Assembly (NCBI GenBank): GCA_934045075.1
Contig: OW203746.1
Coordinates: forward strand, 124,001 to 188,000
DNA length: 64,000 nucleotides
From: Yponomeuta sedellus
Taxonomy: Eukaryota; Arthropoda; Insecta; Lepidoptera; Yponomeutidae
Direction: 5' to 3'
The position numbers and the translations under genes were made by a program. The notes below the pieces were generated by a model, which saw nothing but the letters and a program-made list of their open reading frames with translations, was not told the origin of the DNA and did not search any database. How positions within the stretch are numbered: position 1 is the stretch's first letter; every line of letters begins with the position of its first letter. Positions 10,883 to 22,144 of this stretch are shown piece by piece.

Positions 10883-11273
10883 ATAATTATTGTTATTTTA
10901 TACCTACTTCCTAAGTGCCTTTTCAAATGCTTCCGGTCGTCGGGCCGGGTAAAGTAGTAATGTATGAGCTCTTGTCGCCGGCTGGTTGTTGTGCATGTGA
11001 AAACTGTCATTGGAGCACAGCTAGATCGCGATATAGTTTTTCTTGTGCTGACTGAAAATCAGTGTTGCAGGCCCAGCCTGCAGCAAATGCTGAGTCAGCT
11101 ACCTGTTTGTGGCTGCGGAGATACAATGCCCTTTTAAATTGTAAATGTTTGTTTTATATCGTATTCTTTGTTATGTATATTTTTCTTTGTTCTTTCTTTT
11201 CTTATTTGTCTGTATTATTTTAATATCGTTATGTGTGTTATGTGTATTGTATCTTTGTGGCTTCCAATAAATG

Positions 11274-11294
11274 TCTCTCTCTCTCTCTCTCTCT
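11274..11294 (+). repeat. (CT)n microsatellite
   Basis: About ten CT units following AATAAATGTCTCT. Confidence 0.9.
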
Positions 11295-11427
11295 TCACCA
11301 GTTTATAAGTGACTGAAATATCTAAGAAACTATCAAAGTACTTTTAATCAAATACAACAGAAAACCGTGGCAATGATACAACAACCCTCTCGGAATCAAA
11401 ACAATTCGGAAGTGAGTTTTCGTTTAG

Positions 11428-11609
11428 TTTTCCTAAGAAACCGAATACGAAAGTAAAATGGATGGCAGCGATAGGAAGGCAAAATTGGTTCAAAACGACG
11501 ATGAGCACAATATATTCAGAGCATTTTCATGAACACTTAATAATAACTAAAAAAGGCGGAAGGTGGCACTTATGCAGCAATACCAGAAAAAAATGTGCTT
11601 CACTTCCAG
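11428..11609 (+). pseudogene. THAP domain, second exon (element A)
   Basis: Acceptor CGTTTAG; joins the first exon in phase. It encodes FPKKPNTKVKWMAAIGRQNW and then STIYSEHFHEH, matching the THAP signature FP...KW..AI.R.NW...S..SEHF. An A-run shifts the frame after the SEHF block, and a possible donor GTTAGA follows. Homologous exons are at about 18235-18425 and 43115-43309; the latter has a 1-bp insertion before KLKWMAAIRR. Confidence 0.65.
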
Positions 11610-12599
11610 GTTAGAATATAAATATATTAGTACCATCATCAATAAAATTAGTATAACGTATGAAACATGGCGTACAGATAGACAAAGATCTGAATTGAGT
11701 CGTAGAATACATGATATTTCCCCTGTTATATTTTCTAACGCCCGCGAAGCAGCGGGTTAAAGGTAGTTTTAAATAAGAGAACATTTTAAAATATGAAATC
11801 TACCAGATTGTTTTCTTTGTGCATCTATTTACCCTTTTAGTGTTGAATCTTTATTGCACTAAAAGATAATGTGAAAAAGATGCATTTTCTACCAGTCAAC
11901 CCGCAGGCAAAAAAGAAATAGCTAAAAATTCTTCTAAGTACCAGTATTCGTATTCGGCCATTAATGTGTTAAACTGTTTGTACGGGTATAATTTGTCGAT
12001 AGGTTCTCCCTATCGACAATCTAGAACTCGCATTGTCTCATCCCAAACTGAGAATGTACTTGTTTCTCAATTTTGACCTTTATGTCTTAGTAGGTAAAAG
12101 TTCTTTTCGGTCCGACACGGCGCTAGTTCCATCTAGTGTAGAGTAGCGTTACTACAAAATGTCAACTTTAATTTCATCATTGTCATTTGACTTTGATCAT
12201 TGTTGACATTATAAAAAGGTGCATATTGTAATTGAAACTTTTATGATGTACACCTTTTCGGCATTGAATTTATTTACCAATGGCAGCTCGGCATTCGTAG
12301 TGTGCGTTTGGTTTATAAGTATCAGTTTGGTTCACAGAACATAAAAAAAGAGTAGAAGTCGTAAGTGGGCGGTGCCCGCGTGCCTCACATTAGCAATGTA
12401 TTGCCTATGCGTAGTAGGTGACAGTTTTGTTTACTTCAGTTGCAGTGCGCTTCTAGTAAAGAAAAAAATGGTGAAAACTTGATTAAAATGCCTTGTTGTG
12501 CTGTGTTAGAAAGCAAAAATAAAAGCTGGGGACCAAAATATACCGATCATGCAGTAATATTAATGATTAAACGAACTTACCCGTACGTGAAGTTCTATC

Positions 12600-12766
12600 A
12601 TAATTATACGAGGGCTCCGTCTGAAGAAATGAGTAACCTAAAGTGGAAAATAATATTTATAACACATGTAGTAGCGTATCCAGTTGCCATCACTCAACAC
12701 TGTATTTGAGGGTATTGGTTTTTTTTTTTTTAGTTCCCGCCTTTCCGTCCGTCTGTCATCATTAAG
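12600..12766. repeat. DIRS left inverted terminal repeat
   Basis: Inverted match to 17465-17624: AATTATACGAGGGCTCCGTC, GTAGCGTATCCAGTTGCCAT, CCGCCTTTCCGTCCGTCTGT. The left copy has about 40 extra bases outside, which are mirrored in the internal complementary region. Confidence 0.8.
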
Positions 12767-12854
12767 TTTGGAGTCGGCACTTGGCACTTAGCTCGGCTCT
12801 ATGCTGTGATATTTCTGTTTCTGATGAAGCTTGGGGCCGGGAAGGGCGGGATGT

Positions 12855-13000
12855 GGTTACTCATTTCTTCAGACGGAGCCCTCGTATAATTATGATAGAA
12901 CTTCACGTACGGGTAAGTTCGTTTAATCATTAATTATACTCGTGCTCCGTCTTCGAAATGAGTAACCTAAAGTGGAAAATAATATTTATAACACATGTAG
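12855..13000. repeat. DIRS internal complementary region
   Basis: 12856-12931 is the reverse complement of the element's left terminus, and 12932-13000 that of its right terminus (about 17556-17624). Together they represent both ends joined head to tail, the sequence expected to guide circularisation in DIRS replication. The junction reads CATTAATTATAC. Confidence 0.85.
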
Positions 13001-13225
13001 ACTTTGAGAGCATCTACAGGTAGATAAGAAATATCAAAAGCATAGACGTAATAAATCAAACATTTGCTCTTTAATTTGAGAAAGAAAATAATAACACATT
13101 TAAATTAACATTGAACATTTTTAACAAATTAGTAACATATGCTACGATAACACTATAGACACCTTTTTGAGTATCTAAAGTCAAGCATCGATTTGCATAG
13201 AATAGATTTACTGATTATTTATTCT

Positions 13226-14193
13226 CTAGGAATCATTTTCATCTATAATTACCCTAGCTAGGGATTCATTGTTGTTAGAAACAATGTTTCTGTCGTAGAA
13301 CCTAGCGAACGTCGTAGACGTGCCGCTCCAGCCCGCCGTCTTACGGATAGTGTCTACATTCAGCCCCAGGTGGCGCGCGCGGGAGGTGCTGGCGTGCCGC
13401 GTGCTGTGCGCGCTGAATATAGACACATCGATACCACACTCTTCGAGGGTGCACTTGATCCATCTACTTATAGATTGGGTACCGACAGTGGCATGGGGCT
13501 TTCTATAGCTTATAAAAAGGTTTTGGTGGCCTCCTCTAATATGCTTTGTTTTATTCATATAACAGATGAGTGTAGAGCCGGGCATATTTCAGGTTTTTGT
13601 GTAAAAAACGGCAAGTATAATATTGGTTGTGTATGTCTTAACCGAGATGTCTTGATAAGATCAGGTATCTTGATTTCTATTTGTGAATCGGAAACAATAA
13701 TATTTTGAATATTTATTTTTGACAATGTTTGGACTCGGTGTGCTGTCGTAAGTGCTAGAAGCGTTGCGCATTTCTTTGAAAGGCGCTCAAGTGAAGCTTC
13801 CTCGTTAGGATACCAGGTAGCCAAAGTATCTAGGACGGTGGAAGTGTCCCAGATAACATCGTATTTAGGTAAGGGAGGTCTAAGACGGAATACTCCCTTG
13901 AAAAATCTTTTGACTGCATCGTTATTAGAAATTGGCGAGCCAACTAACATGGACAATGCAGCCCGGTATGAATTTAATGAACCGTACTGGCTTCCTGAAT
14001 TAAACAAGTGTGTAAAGAACGATAATACCGATGAGATGGAGGCTTCAAACGGGTTGATAGACTTTTCATTAGCGTAAGCAAACCAGCGTTTTAGGCAAAC
14101 TTCGTACTGCTTCATAGTGTTGTCGGAGAGAGACGCAAGCATGATCTCTACAGAGTCTGCAGGTGCGCCGCGTCGCAGTAACGCTGACCGCAA
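13226..14193 (-). pseudogene. DIRS tyrosine recombinase (frameshifted)
   Basis: Two overlapping reading frames make one integrase-like protein of about 320 residues: 14193-13555 (N-terminal core-binding part plus the first catalytic arginine in TTAHRVQTL) and 13585-13226 (HSTRHAS with the H-x-x-R pair, and TFARFYDR with the nucleophile tyrosine). A 1-bp shift near 13560-13585 separates them. All recognisable catalytic residues remain. The ORF start overlaps the 3' end of the RT/RNase H frame by 46 bp, as is common in DIRS elements. It would catalyse integration of a circular DNA intermediate. Confidence 0.85.
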
Positions 14194-15653
14194 AGCACTC
14201 CGGCCATCAATGTAAGGTTCGAGTGAATGTTGCTCTGGCTGGAATGGGAAATAATGACATTGTCAGAAGGACTAAAGGTAATTGTATCACTAACGAGTAA
14301 ACGTGTGAATAAGGGATACCATGGTTGCGTTTCCCACATAGGGACAACTACTTTATCTAGTATTATTTTGCGGATGGTTTTTAGTATAACCGAGAATGGA
14401 GGAAAAGAATAAAAGAAGAATTCGGACCAACGAATGGTGAACGCGTTTATTGCAACCGCATCTGGGTCTCTGTGCCAGGCTACATATTTATTACATTTTT
14501 TGTTTATGCGGCTGGCAAATAGATCGATATCAGGGGACCCAAATCGCTCCGATATTAGTTGGAATGCAGAGTCGTTCAGTTCCCACTCAATATCTGGGTG
14601 TACTCTTCTTGATTCTTTATCAGCAGTTTTATTGTCTTCAGAGCGAATGAATGACGCATATATAAGAATTCTACGTGCTTCGCACCACTGCCATATATCT
14701 TTGGTAATTCTTGTGAGGTGTGGGAACTGAACGCCTCCCATTCGGTTTATATAAGAGACTGCGGTTAAATTGTCAACTCGAAGTAGAATTTGACAATTAT
14801 TGTAGGTAGCTGCAAAAATCTTTAACGCTATAAATGTTGCGAGTAACTCTAGATAGTTTATATGATTTTTGCGCTCCTCGTTGGACCACTGGCCGCTGGC
14901 CGTATCGTTCCCACAGGCTGCACCCCACCCAGTCGTTGAGCTATCGGAAAATATTTCTAAGCAGTAATTATCCTCTGTGATTCTGTGTACTGAGTAGTCT
15001 ATGGATTTAAGCCACCAAAGAAAATCGTTGCGGCATAAGTCTGGTATGTTCATGATAGCTTCATAATTATCGTTGTTTTTTGCTAGATTCAAATATTTAC
15101 CTCTTTCAAACTCCTTCGTATAGAGCCATCCGTATTCGACTGCCGGACAGACAGAGACCAACGTTCCAACTAGTTGCGCAAATTCTCTTATTTTGCACTG
15201 CTTAGTATCAATAAATTTTAGAAGCTCCTTTTTTATGTGTTTTCGTTTTTCGTTTGGTAAAGCTAGTTGAAATTTTATAGAATCAATGGTGAAACCCAGA
15301 AAAGTACACTTGGTTGAAGGTGTTAGTTTGCTCTTCTCGTCATTGATTATGAATCCGAGTGAGGAAATTAGCTTTTTTGTGATTAAAACGTTTTCTTGAC
15401 ATTCTTTGAAATACCTGCCAATCAAGTGTATGTCATCTAAATAGATGGTGGACATGAAACTGCCGGATCTCAACAGTTTTACAACGGGTTTCATGATTTT
15501 GGTGAAAACGTACGGTGCGGTACACAGGCCAAACGGCAGCACATTAAATTGATACAATTGCCCGTCCCAGAAAAATCGTAAGTATTTTTTGCTGTCTTGA
15601 TGTATTCGAATAAAGAAATAAGCATCTTTAATGTCTATTGTGACATGTAACAA
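14148..15653 (-). pseudogene. DIRS reverse transcriptase / RNase H
   Basis: About 500 residues. RT motifs are DIKDAYFFIRIH, LPFGLCTAPYVFTK and the catalytic block IYLDDIHLIG, followed by GFIINDEKS. The RNase H part contains EIFSDSSTTGWGA, INYLELLATFIAL and RVDNLTAVSYINR, then the segment DIDLFASRINKKC...AWHRDP typical of DIRS pol. Its N-terminal extension is in another frame at 15635-16033; the join near 15650 needs an indel. In the family the domain copies RNA into DNA in virus-like particles. Confidence 0.88.
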
Positions 15654-16033
15654 TTCTTAGATAAAAGTTTTAGTGCAGTCCTAAGATCTTCAATTTTAAA
15701 ATGAGAGGTCGCTATGAATTTATTTAATTCTTTTAAATTTAGAATGAACCTCCACTTGCCGTTTGGCTTGGGTCGTAAGAAAATATTCGATACAAATTGA
15801 TTCTTGCATGGCATGCAGGGTGATATTGCCCCTATGGTCTCTAAATTGTGTATAGATTCAAAAAATATATTTTTTTCACTTTCTGAGTACGATCGAGCGG
15901 GAGGATAACGTGATTGAATAACTGGTTTTTTAAAAACTATCTTATAACCTTCTATCCAAGATAATATCTGGGGATCACTAGTAATCGTAGCCCACGAATT
16001 GTAGAAAAGGGCCAACCTGCCCGCGTATCTCAC
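15635..16033 (-). pseudogene. DIRS pol N-terminal part
   Basis: 132-codon frame with RPKPNGKWRFILNLKELNKF, the RT palm entry motif, ending at a stop just where the downstream frame begins (about 15650). It starts six bases after the gag stop on the minus strand. Confidence 0.8.
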
Positions 16034-16038
16034 CGGGT

Positions 16039-17076
16039 CTAGTATCGCCTGCGCGCCTGCCTGTGTGGCGGCGGCGGAGGCGGCCTCGACGAGTAGGCGC
16101 GTGCGCTGCGCTGCGGCGGCGGAGGTGGCGGCGGCAGCGGCGGCGCTCCCGCCTGCGCTGGCGCCATCGGTGCAGCGTGACCCCGATTTCTCGGTGTCAT
16201 CGGGGGTCGGCGATTTGCTGCTTGGCCTTTCCAGTTTTTTGCTTGAGTGGTACTTTTATTGTTAGCCTGTATTTTCAGCTCTGTTCCGGACTTATGTACA
16301 GCTTTTGCCGTCTTCAGGGAATCTGACAGCTGCTCACCAAAGAGAGATTTATCTATTTTATTGCTGAGAAGTGGGCCTTGCATCTCTTTTTCAAGCGAGT
16401 AAACCGCCAGGTTTCGTCTTGATATCGACTCGTTATTCTGTGCATCACAGACTAGGCGGCCTGCGTCCATTATTAGCTTAAGGAGATTATTATCTCTTTC
16501 TTTAGTATTTAGTAGGCAGGTCACTGCCTCTCCCAGGCTGGCGATAGCGGAGGCTAGGCGTTTCCGGCGCGATTCTATAAGTTTGTCGCGTTTGACGACT
16601 GGTTCAGTTAGAGCAGCCTTAATCTCGGGGTTGAGGGCTGGAGCTCCGATGAGGGCAGCATTTGCTGGGATTAGGTTCTTATTGCAGAGGTCATTTCTCG
16701 TCTCTTTGCTTAGGCCATTTGTTGTAATATGTTCAAACCTGGTGGCTACCTCTATTCTAATGTCTTTGCCATATGCAGTGGTGCTTGTTGGATCTTCGCC
16801 GAGAATATCTAGCGCCTCTGCGTCTAATAAAACGCTACCGTTGAGCTCGCTGTCGAGGCATTGCTCGGCGGCAGCCGCGTCGAAGTTTACGTTGGCGCAG
16901 TGGTCTGCATTGGGTCGAGGATCTGGGGTTCGATGCCCATTGGACTGTTGTGGGCAGCTAGTCGAAGGGCTCGGCCCTCTTTCTTCCGCCATGTTTTCAT
17001 CTAGGACGATTGAGTCAAGGTCGTCGAAATTTAAGTCGCGCGGCGGTGCCTCGGCTTCTCCAACTAAAAAACACAA
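16039..17076 (-). CDS. DIRS gag-like ORF
   Basis: 345 codons, uninterrupted. The acidic N terminus includes DLNFDDLDSIVLDEN; the central part (about 150-270) is helix-rich; the C terminus is low-complexity proline/arginine (runs of P, RQARRRY). No zinc knuckle is visible. The position upstream of pol and lack of other similarity make gag the best call. Confidence 0.65.
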   Translation of the reverse strand: MCFLVGEAEAPPRDLNFDDLDSIVLDENMAEERGPSPSTSCPQQSNGHRTPDPRPNADHCANVNFDAAAAEQCLDSELNGSVLLDAEALDILGEDPTSTTAYGKDIRIEVATRFEHITTNGLSKETRNDLCNKNLIPANAALIGAPALNPEIKAALTEPVVKRDKLIESRRKRLASAIASLGEAVTCLLNTKERDNNLLKLIMDAGRLVCDAQNNESISRRNLAVYSLEKEMQGPLLSNKIDKSLFGEQLSDSLKTAKAVHKSGTELKIQANNKSTTQAKNWKGQAANRRPPMTPRNRGHAAPMAPAQAGAPPLPPPPPPPQRSARAYSSRPPPPPPHRQARRRY

Positions 17077-17464
17077 TTATAGTTTTAGATATGCTGGTGC
17101 AGCGAAGGGCCCCTTAGGCCAATCTGGTTGCACGCAGTTCTTTTGCAGCGGAAGGCTCCGAAAGCCAACCTGGTTGCGAATTAAGTACGCTCGGATCGCC
17201 CCGCAGGCGTCCTGGTGCGTAATTTTGTAAACAGTTAAATCGTGAATTTACCTTTTCGTTTTTCTGGAGATCACGAAGTTTCTTCCGATGACGTGGAGAT
17301 TATCCTTTTGCGCCGAGTTTTGTTGTTCTTCACTAGTTTTCTTAGCTTCCTTGCGATTTCACTTATTTCCTCACTGTTCTCTCGTTTCGGCATAGCGAAA
17401 TTTAAGCAAATTTGTTAGAAATCGTAGGAAGCGTGCTGAGTGATCAACACTGAAAACGTGAATG

Positions 17465-17624
17465 TTGATGACAGACGGACGGAAAGGCGGGAACTAAAAA
17501 AAAAAAAACCAATACCCTCAAATACAGTGTTGAGTGATGGCAACTGGATACGCTACTACATGTGTTATAAATATTATTTTCCACTTTATGTTACTCATTT
17601 CGAAGACGGAGCACGAGTATAATT
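17465..17624. repeat. DIRS right inverted terminal repeat
   Basis: Inverted partner of 12600-12766. It ends GAGTATAATT and abuts the interrupted THAP exon at 17625. Confidence 0.8.
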
Positions 17625-18673
17625 TCATCGGTAAGACGTATTTCATTGTATTTTTAATTAAATTTGTAATGACATGAACACGGAAACCAATCCGAAAATG
17701 AAAAAGTGAAACCACCTTTATTTACTGCTTATTAAAGTTAAATTTTCATCGAAGAAAGTGTACCTTCTCTAGAAATTTCTGTCATAATTTGGATTCTACA
17801 CAATTACGGATGGGGGCACACATGATAAAAATCTATCGATAATTGTCTATGACTTAGTAGTCATACATGCTTAATGGTACTTAGGTATTGTAAATTCCAA
17901 TTCGTCTGAGTAGGTAAAATAATTTTTGTTATTTTATACCTACTTCCTAAGTGCCTTTACACATGCACCCGGTCGCGGGCCGGGTAAAGTAGTAATGTAT
18001 GAGCTCCGGTCGCCGACTGGTCGTTGTGCATGTGAAAACTGTCATTGGAGCTCAAACAAGACATGACATGAGTACATAGATCGCGATATAGTTTTCTTCA
18101 CCAGTTTATCAGTGACTGAAATATCTAAGAAACTATCGAAGTAATTTTCATCTTACCCCTTTGACAACAGAAAACCGAGGCAATGTTACAACAACCCTCT
18201 CGGAATCAAAACAATTTGGAAGTGAGTTTTCGTTTAGTTTTCTAAGGAACCGGACACGAAATTAAAATGGTTGGCAGCGACAGGAAGGCAAAATTGGTTC
18301 AAAAGGACGATGAACACAATATATTCAAAGCATTTTCATGAACACTTCATAAACATAAAAAATGGCGGAAGGTGGCACTTATGTAATGCAGCAATACCAG
18401 AAAAAATGTGCTTCACTTCCAGGTTAGACTCTTGCGTATAAATGAAATATATTAGTACCATCATCAATAAAATTAGTATAACGTATGAAACATGGCGTAC
18501 AGATAGACAAAGATCTGAATTGAGTCGTAGAATACATGATATTTCCCGTGTTAAAATTTCTAACGCCCGCGAAGCAGCGGGTTAAAGCTAGTTTTAAATA
18601 AGAGATAACATTTTAAAATATGAAATCTACCACATTGTTTTATTTATGCGTCTATCTACCCTATTAGTGTTAA

Positions 18674-18890
18674 TTCTTTTATGCCACACCTGGCAATAAA
18701 ATGGCTTTTACCGCAGGCTGCGCGTACGGAAAAAGCCGCTTTCTGGCCAAGTGTAGACATAAAAAGATGTGCACAACATGGGAGGTAATAAAGAAAGCTC
18801 TCGATCGCATACTTACGTCCCTCGCTTGCAGCTCGGGCCGCAAACTTCTGCGATCTCGGCCTTTCTTTGTATTACCACCCTAGTTGTGTA
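18674..18890 (+). repeat. MITE Y, copy 2
   Basis: Forward copy of the block at 10672-10882, in the right part of the inner P-like element. The copies occupy different positions in the two P-like elements, so they are separate insertions. Confidence 0.7.
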
Positions 18891-18899
18891 ATGTACTAT

Positions 18900-19447
18900 T
18901 TTGATACAGTTGCTCAAAAAGTGGCGTATTACACGGACGTATAGCATGCGGGATGTGGGCTATTACACTCTCGTGCTTTTTTTTTTACCTTTCCCGCACT
19001 CGTGCGTTTTCTTTCCCAACTGTCAAAATAATGTCTATTAAAAAGAAAAACCAACCATGAAGTTTTTACTAAAAAAAATCATAGAAGTTTTTATGAGCTA
19101 CTAATTTGTTTCAATATCAGATTTAATGATTTGATTGAATGAGTTAAGTTAGGTTTCATTTCATTTCATCTCATTAAATTTCATTTTCATTTCATATACA
19201 TAAAAAAAATCTTCCGAAGACTTGGCTGTATGGGCATAGTTCCCTTTGCCTTCTAGAATGGGTGAAGAAAAAAAATCTCTGCTTATATTTTTTTAAGGTT
19301 GGCGCCATTTTCTAAATAATTTTTCTTTATTAAATTGCTTATTGTTTTCGCAACTGTATTAAACATAGTCGTTCAGTACACGTGCGGAACCGTCATTGCA
19401 ACTTGTCGGAACTCTTTGCAATGACAGCCTTTCCGCACTTGTAATGC
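18900..19447. repeat. MITE with TAATACAGTTGC ends, copy 2
   Basis: Inverted copy of 4465-5255 inside the inner P-like element: GATACAGTTGCTCAAAAAGT at the left, CGCAACTGTATTAAACATAG near 19350, and the GCACGTGCGG...CCGCACTTGT palindrome on the right. Confidence 0.65.
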
Positions 19448-20236
19448 ACAAAAGATAATGTAGAAATGATGCATTTTCTACCAGTCAACCCGCAGGCAAA
19501 AAAGAAATAGCTAAAAAAACTTCTAGGTACCAGTATTCATATTCGGCCGTTAATGTGTTAAACTGTTTGTACGAGTATAATTTGTCGATAGGTTCTCCCT
19601 ATCGACAAACTAGAACTCGCATTGTCCCATCCCAAACTGAGAATGTACTTGTTTTTCAATTTTGAACTTTGTCTTACTAGGTAAAAGTTCTTTTCGGTCC
19701 GACACGGCGGTAGTTCCATCTAGTGTAGAGTAGCGTTACTACAAAATGTCAACCTTAATTTCATCATTGTCATTTGACTTTCATCATTGTTAACATTACA
19801 AAAAGGTGCATATTTTAATTGAAGCTTTTATGATGTACACCTTTTCGGCATTGACTTTATTTACCAATGGCAGGTTGGCATTCGTAGTGTGCGTTTGGTT
19901 TGTAAGTATCAGTTTGGTTACACTGGTTTTCGTATTAATGTGTTATGTCGCTACTTCTACTCTTTTTTTATGTTCTGTGGTTTGGTTACACTGGTTTTCG
20001 TACTAATGTGTCATGTCGCTACTTCTACTCTTTTTTTATGTTCTGTGGCCAAACACATCAAGCCACATACAACAAAATGCGACCACTCAGCACAAAGTAT
20101 CGCAGACACCCTGCTCCGAACGGTCGCATCGCAGCCGGACATAATTAAGGCTCGATCTGCTTCTACAAACGGATCCATAAAAGGTCTCCTTACTCAAATA
20201 AGTAGGTATTAAATTAACTAGAAACTAAGAAAAGTT

Positions 20237-20338
20237 ACACTATTTTTATTTTTAATGCACTAACCCGTGCTAAGGAACAAATTTAAAAACCTATTTAAAT
20301 CCCGGCATGGGTGAAATTTTTAGCCTCTAAATAGGTTT
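20237..20338 (-). repeat. tRNA-like element, short copy
   Basis: Tail block ACTATTTTTATTTTTAATGC and CACTAACCCGTGCTAAGG, joined to AACCTATTTAAATCCCGGCATGGG and TTTAGCCTCTAAATAGG. Direct repeats CTAAGAAAAGTT flank it, about 12 bp long. Most of both tRNA arms is deleted. Confidence 0.7.
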
Positions 20339-20615
20339 CTAAGAAAAGTTTAAACAACAAATAACAATCTAACTTACAACATTTTCAGCTTAACTAATTG
20401 TGATTTAAAACGATTGAGGTTCACAAAAATGTCAAGAGCATCGAAATGTTTATTTGATATTTCATTGAATGACTAGGAATGAATGAGGTTCGTGTTACGG
20501 TTTTACACAGAGGTGAATTAAATACCTGTACGCTTAGCATGGTCCGCTCGAGAAACGCCCTTTTCTATGCAAAAATGTCAGTTTCTCTATCGAGTTCGAG
20601 ATGTCACGACTTTAG

Positions 20616-21488
20616 AATAGAATAGAAAAACATTTATTCAAATACCACAACACACATAAAAACTTAAAAATAATAACATGGCCAGTAAAAGAACACACTT
20701 CAGGTAAGAAATACCAATAATTACAGTAATTTTATAGAATAAATGCATACAAAGTGAGCTTAGCTGGTGGAGGAGCTGTGTGTCATGGTACCAGAAAAGG
20801 TTCTAGACTCAGCATATGTCCCAGGTTGTCAGTGGACAACCAGTGACGCTGGTATTCTGCTGGAACCTGTTTAAGTGACGTACGAACAATCAACGCAAGC
20901 ATTTGTAATAGAGAACCAAAAATACCTGTCTACGTTAAAGCAGTGTTGAAATTTATAAATGTATGGTGAATTGGTAGCACGATAGATTATAATTCTTAAG
21001 AATGAAATAGACAATAAATTATTTTGTTATTATTTTGGGACAACAAGTCAGGAAATAGGACACAGATTAATTAATTGTTTCATATAGATAAAGTCGAGCG
21101 TTGTGATGAGAGTGTTTTCAGCGCAGGGGATAAATATAAAATAAATCAGGTGAGACAAGTGTTATTGGAGCGCACTGGGGTGTATTTCTTTTTTACTTGT
21201 TTTGACTTTGTTTATCATTAATTTAAAATTGTTATCTTATGTCACCTTATTTTTTTGTATGGACAATAAGTATTCTTTTAGTTTTAATTTAAATGTGTAA
21301 ATAGATTTTATAATTCTCAAAGGCGGAGGGATATTATTCCAGCATTTGGAAGCTGCGTATCTAAAGCTTCCCCGAAAAGCGATAGTTTTATGAGAGGGAC
21401 AGAGAATATAACACATTCTACGTTGACTATATGCAGAAGATAAAGAGTCCGAGGACCACTTGAGTTTGTCGTACAAATACTTGGGGGT
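20616..21488 (-). mobile_element. 5'-truncated LINE (CR1/jockey-like) in foldback arm
   Basis: Flanked by CTTTAG (20610-20615 and 21489-21494). The minus-strand 3' end reads TGTTTTTCTATTCTATT, a short tandem tail. It encodes only the C-terminal part of a reverse-transcriptase ORF. Confidence 0.7.
21237..21488 (-). pseudogene. LINE ORF2 C-terminal fragment
   Basis: About 83 codons including FRGSFRYAASKCWNNIPPPL and FKLKLKEYLLS, the conserved C-terminal segment after the RT domain in CR1/jockey-type LINEs. The frame runs from the truncated 5' edge to a natural stop. Confidence 0.7.
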
Positions 21489-21846
21489 CTTTAGCATGGC
21501 CATCGCGATCGAGATGGAGAAGACCGAGACATGTCTACAAGCAGTAGCATGGTGACGCTGCCGAGATAATTTCGGTCGAGATAGACACTAATTTTGACAT
21601 ATGCGACCGACACATGTCTGGTACCCACGGAGGTGAAGACAAGGCCTCGAGAGCTTATATTTGACAGAAAAATTACAATTTCTTTAATAAGTATTTTTTT
21701 GTGTTCTTGCTGTAATAGATATATTTTGTATTGATAATGGATTGTTGACTTGAATAAATAAGACTTGGGTCATAAATAGTCATAATGCCTAGAGGGTGGC
21801 GCAATCATATGCTCTTAAATTATTTTCTATGGCACCCCTTAATATG

Positions 21847-22144
21847 TTTTTCACGAAAGTAAAAATTTGAAATTACGCGCTGTAACGAAAATGACGTGAA
21901 CGCGTTTTGTTACTATTATTGTATCGCGCGCACACAAAAAAAAATTAATGGTCCGATTAGAAGCTTGCGTCGGAACGAAACGCGGTTCTTAACTTTCTAG
22001 TGATGTTCGGCTATCGGTAAAAACAGGTAATAATATTTACAGTGCTGCCAGGCAAAAAAAAACAACACTCTTATTTAATATGGCAATAATAACTTTTTGA
22101 TAGACAAGACCGCACTCTTCTTTTCGTCGAGTTACATTGTGAAG
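21847..22144. other. Sequence replacing the gypsy 3' end
   Basis: AT-rich, with poly-A/T runs and GTATCGCGCGCACAC. It lies where the rest of the gypsy integrase ORF and the 3' LTR should be. It does not match the 5' LTR and I do not recognise it. Confidence 0.5.

Larger units (their letters stand above)
12559..17624 (-). mobile_element. DIRS-like tyrosine-recombinase retrotransposon
   Basis: Read on the minus strand the order is right inverted terminal repeat (about 17465-17624), gag-like ORF, RT/RNase H, tyrosine recombinase, internal complementary region (12855-13000), left inverted repeat (about 12600-12766) with a 40-bp extension (12559-12600). This is the architecture of DIRS elements. 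It inserted into the THAP exon of element B at ATT with no long duplication, as expected for recombinase-mediated integration. Two frameshifts suggest the copy is dead, although the structural ends are intact. Confidence 0.9.
12333..19979 (+). mobile_element. P-like (THAP) element B, nested in A
   Basis: Same ends as element A. An exact 8-bp duplication GTTTGGTT lies at 12325-12332 and 19980-19987, sitting within element A's right subterminal region. Without the DIRS-like insertion it is about 2.6 kb. The first THAP exon starts at 12488 and is cut at about 12559 by the DIRS-like element; its remainder (TTCATCGGTAAG) resumes at 17625. The right half repeats the body of element A, including the second THAP exon near 18235-18425, with frame damage. 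Confidence 0.85.
10138..20047 (+). mobile_element. P-like (THAP) element A, outer copy of a nest
   Basis: Ends are CACAGAACATAAAAAAAGAG and its complement (ending 20047). Flanks GCCAAAAC (10130-10137) and GCCAAACA (20048-20055) are an imperfect 8-bp duplication. Minus its insertion it is about 2.2 kb. It encodes a THAP domain split over two exons and lacks any transposase catalytic region. THAP plus 8-bp duplications plus ends starting CA fit the P superfamily. A second copy (12333-19979) is inserted about 60 bp from its right end. Confidence 0.8.

Noticed and set aside
16583..17230. 215-codon plus-strand open frame
   Set aside because: Antisense to the DIRS gag ORF; composition is a mirror of that gene and it has no motifs.
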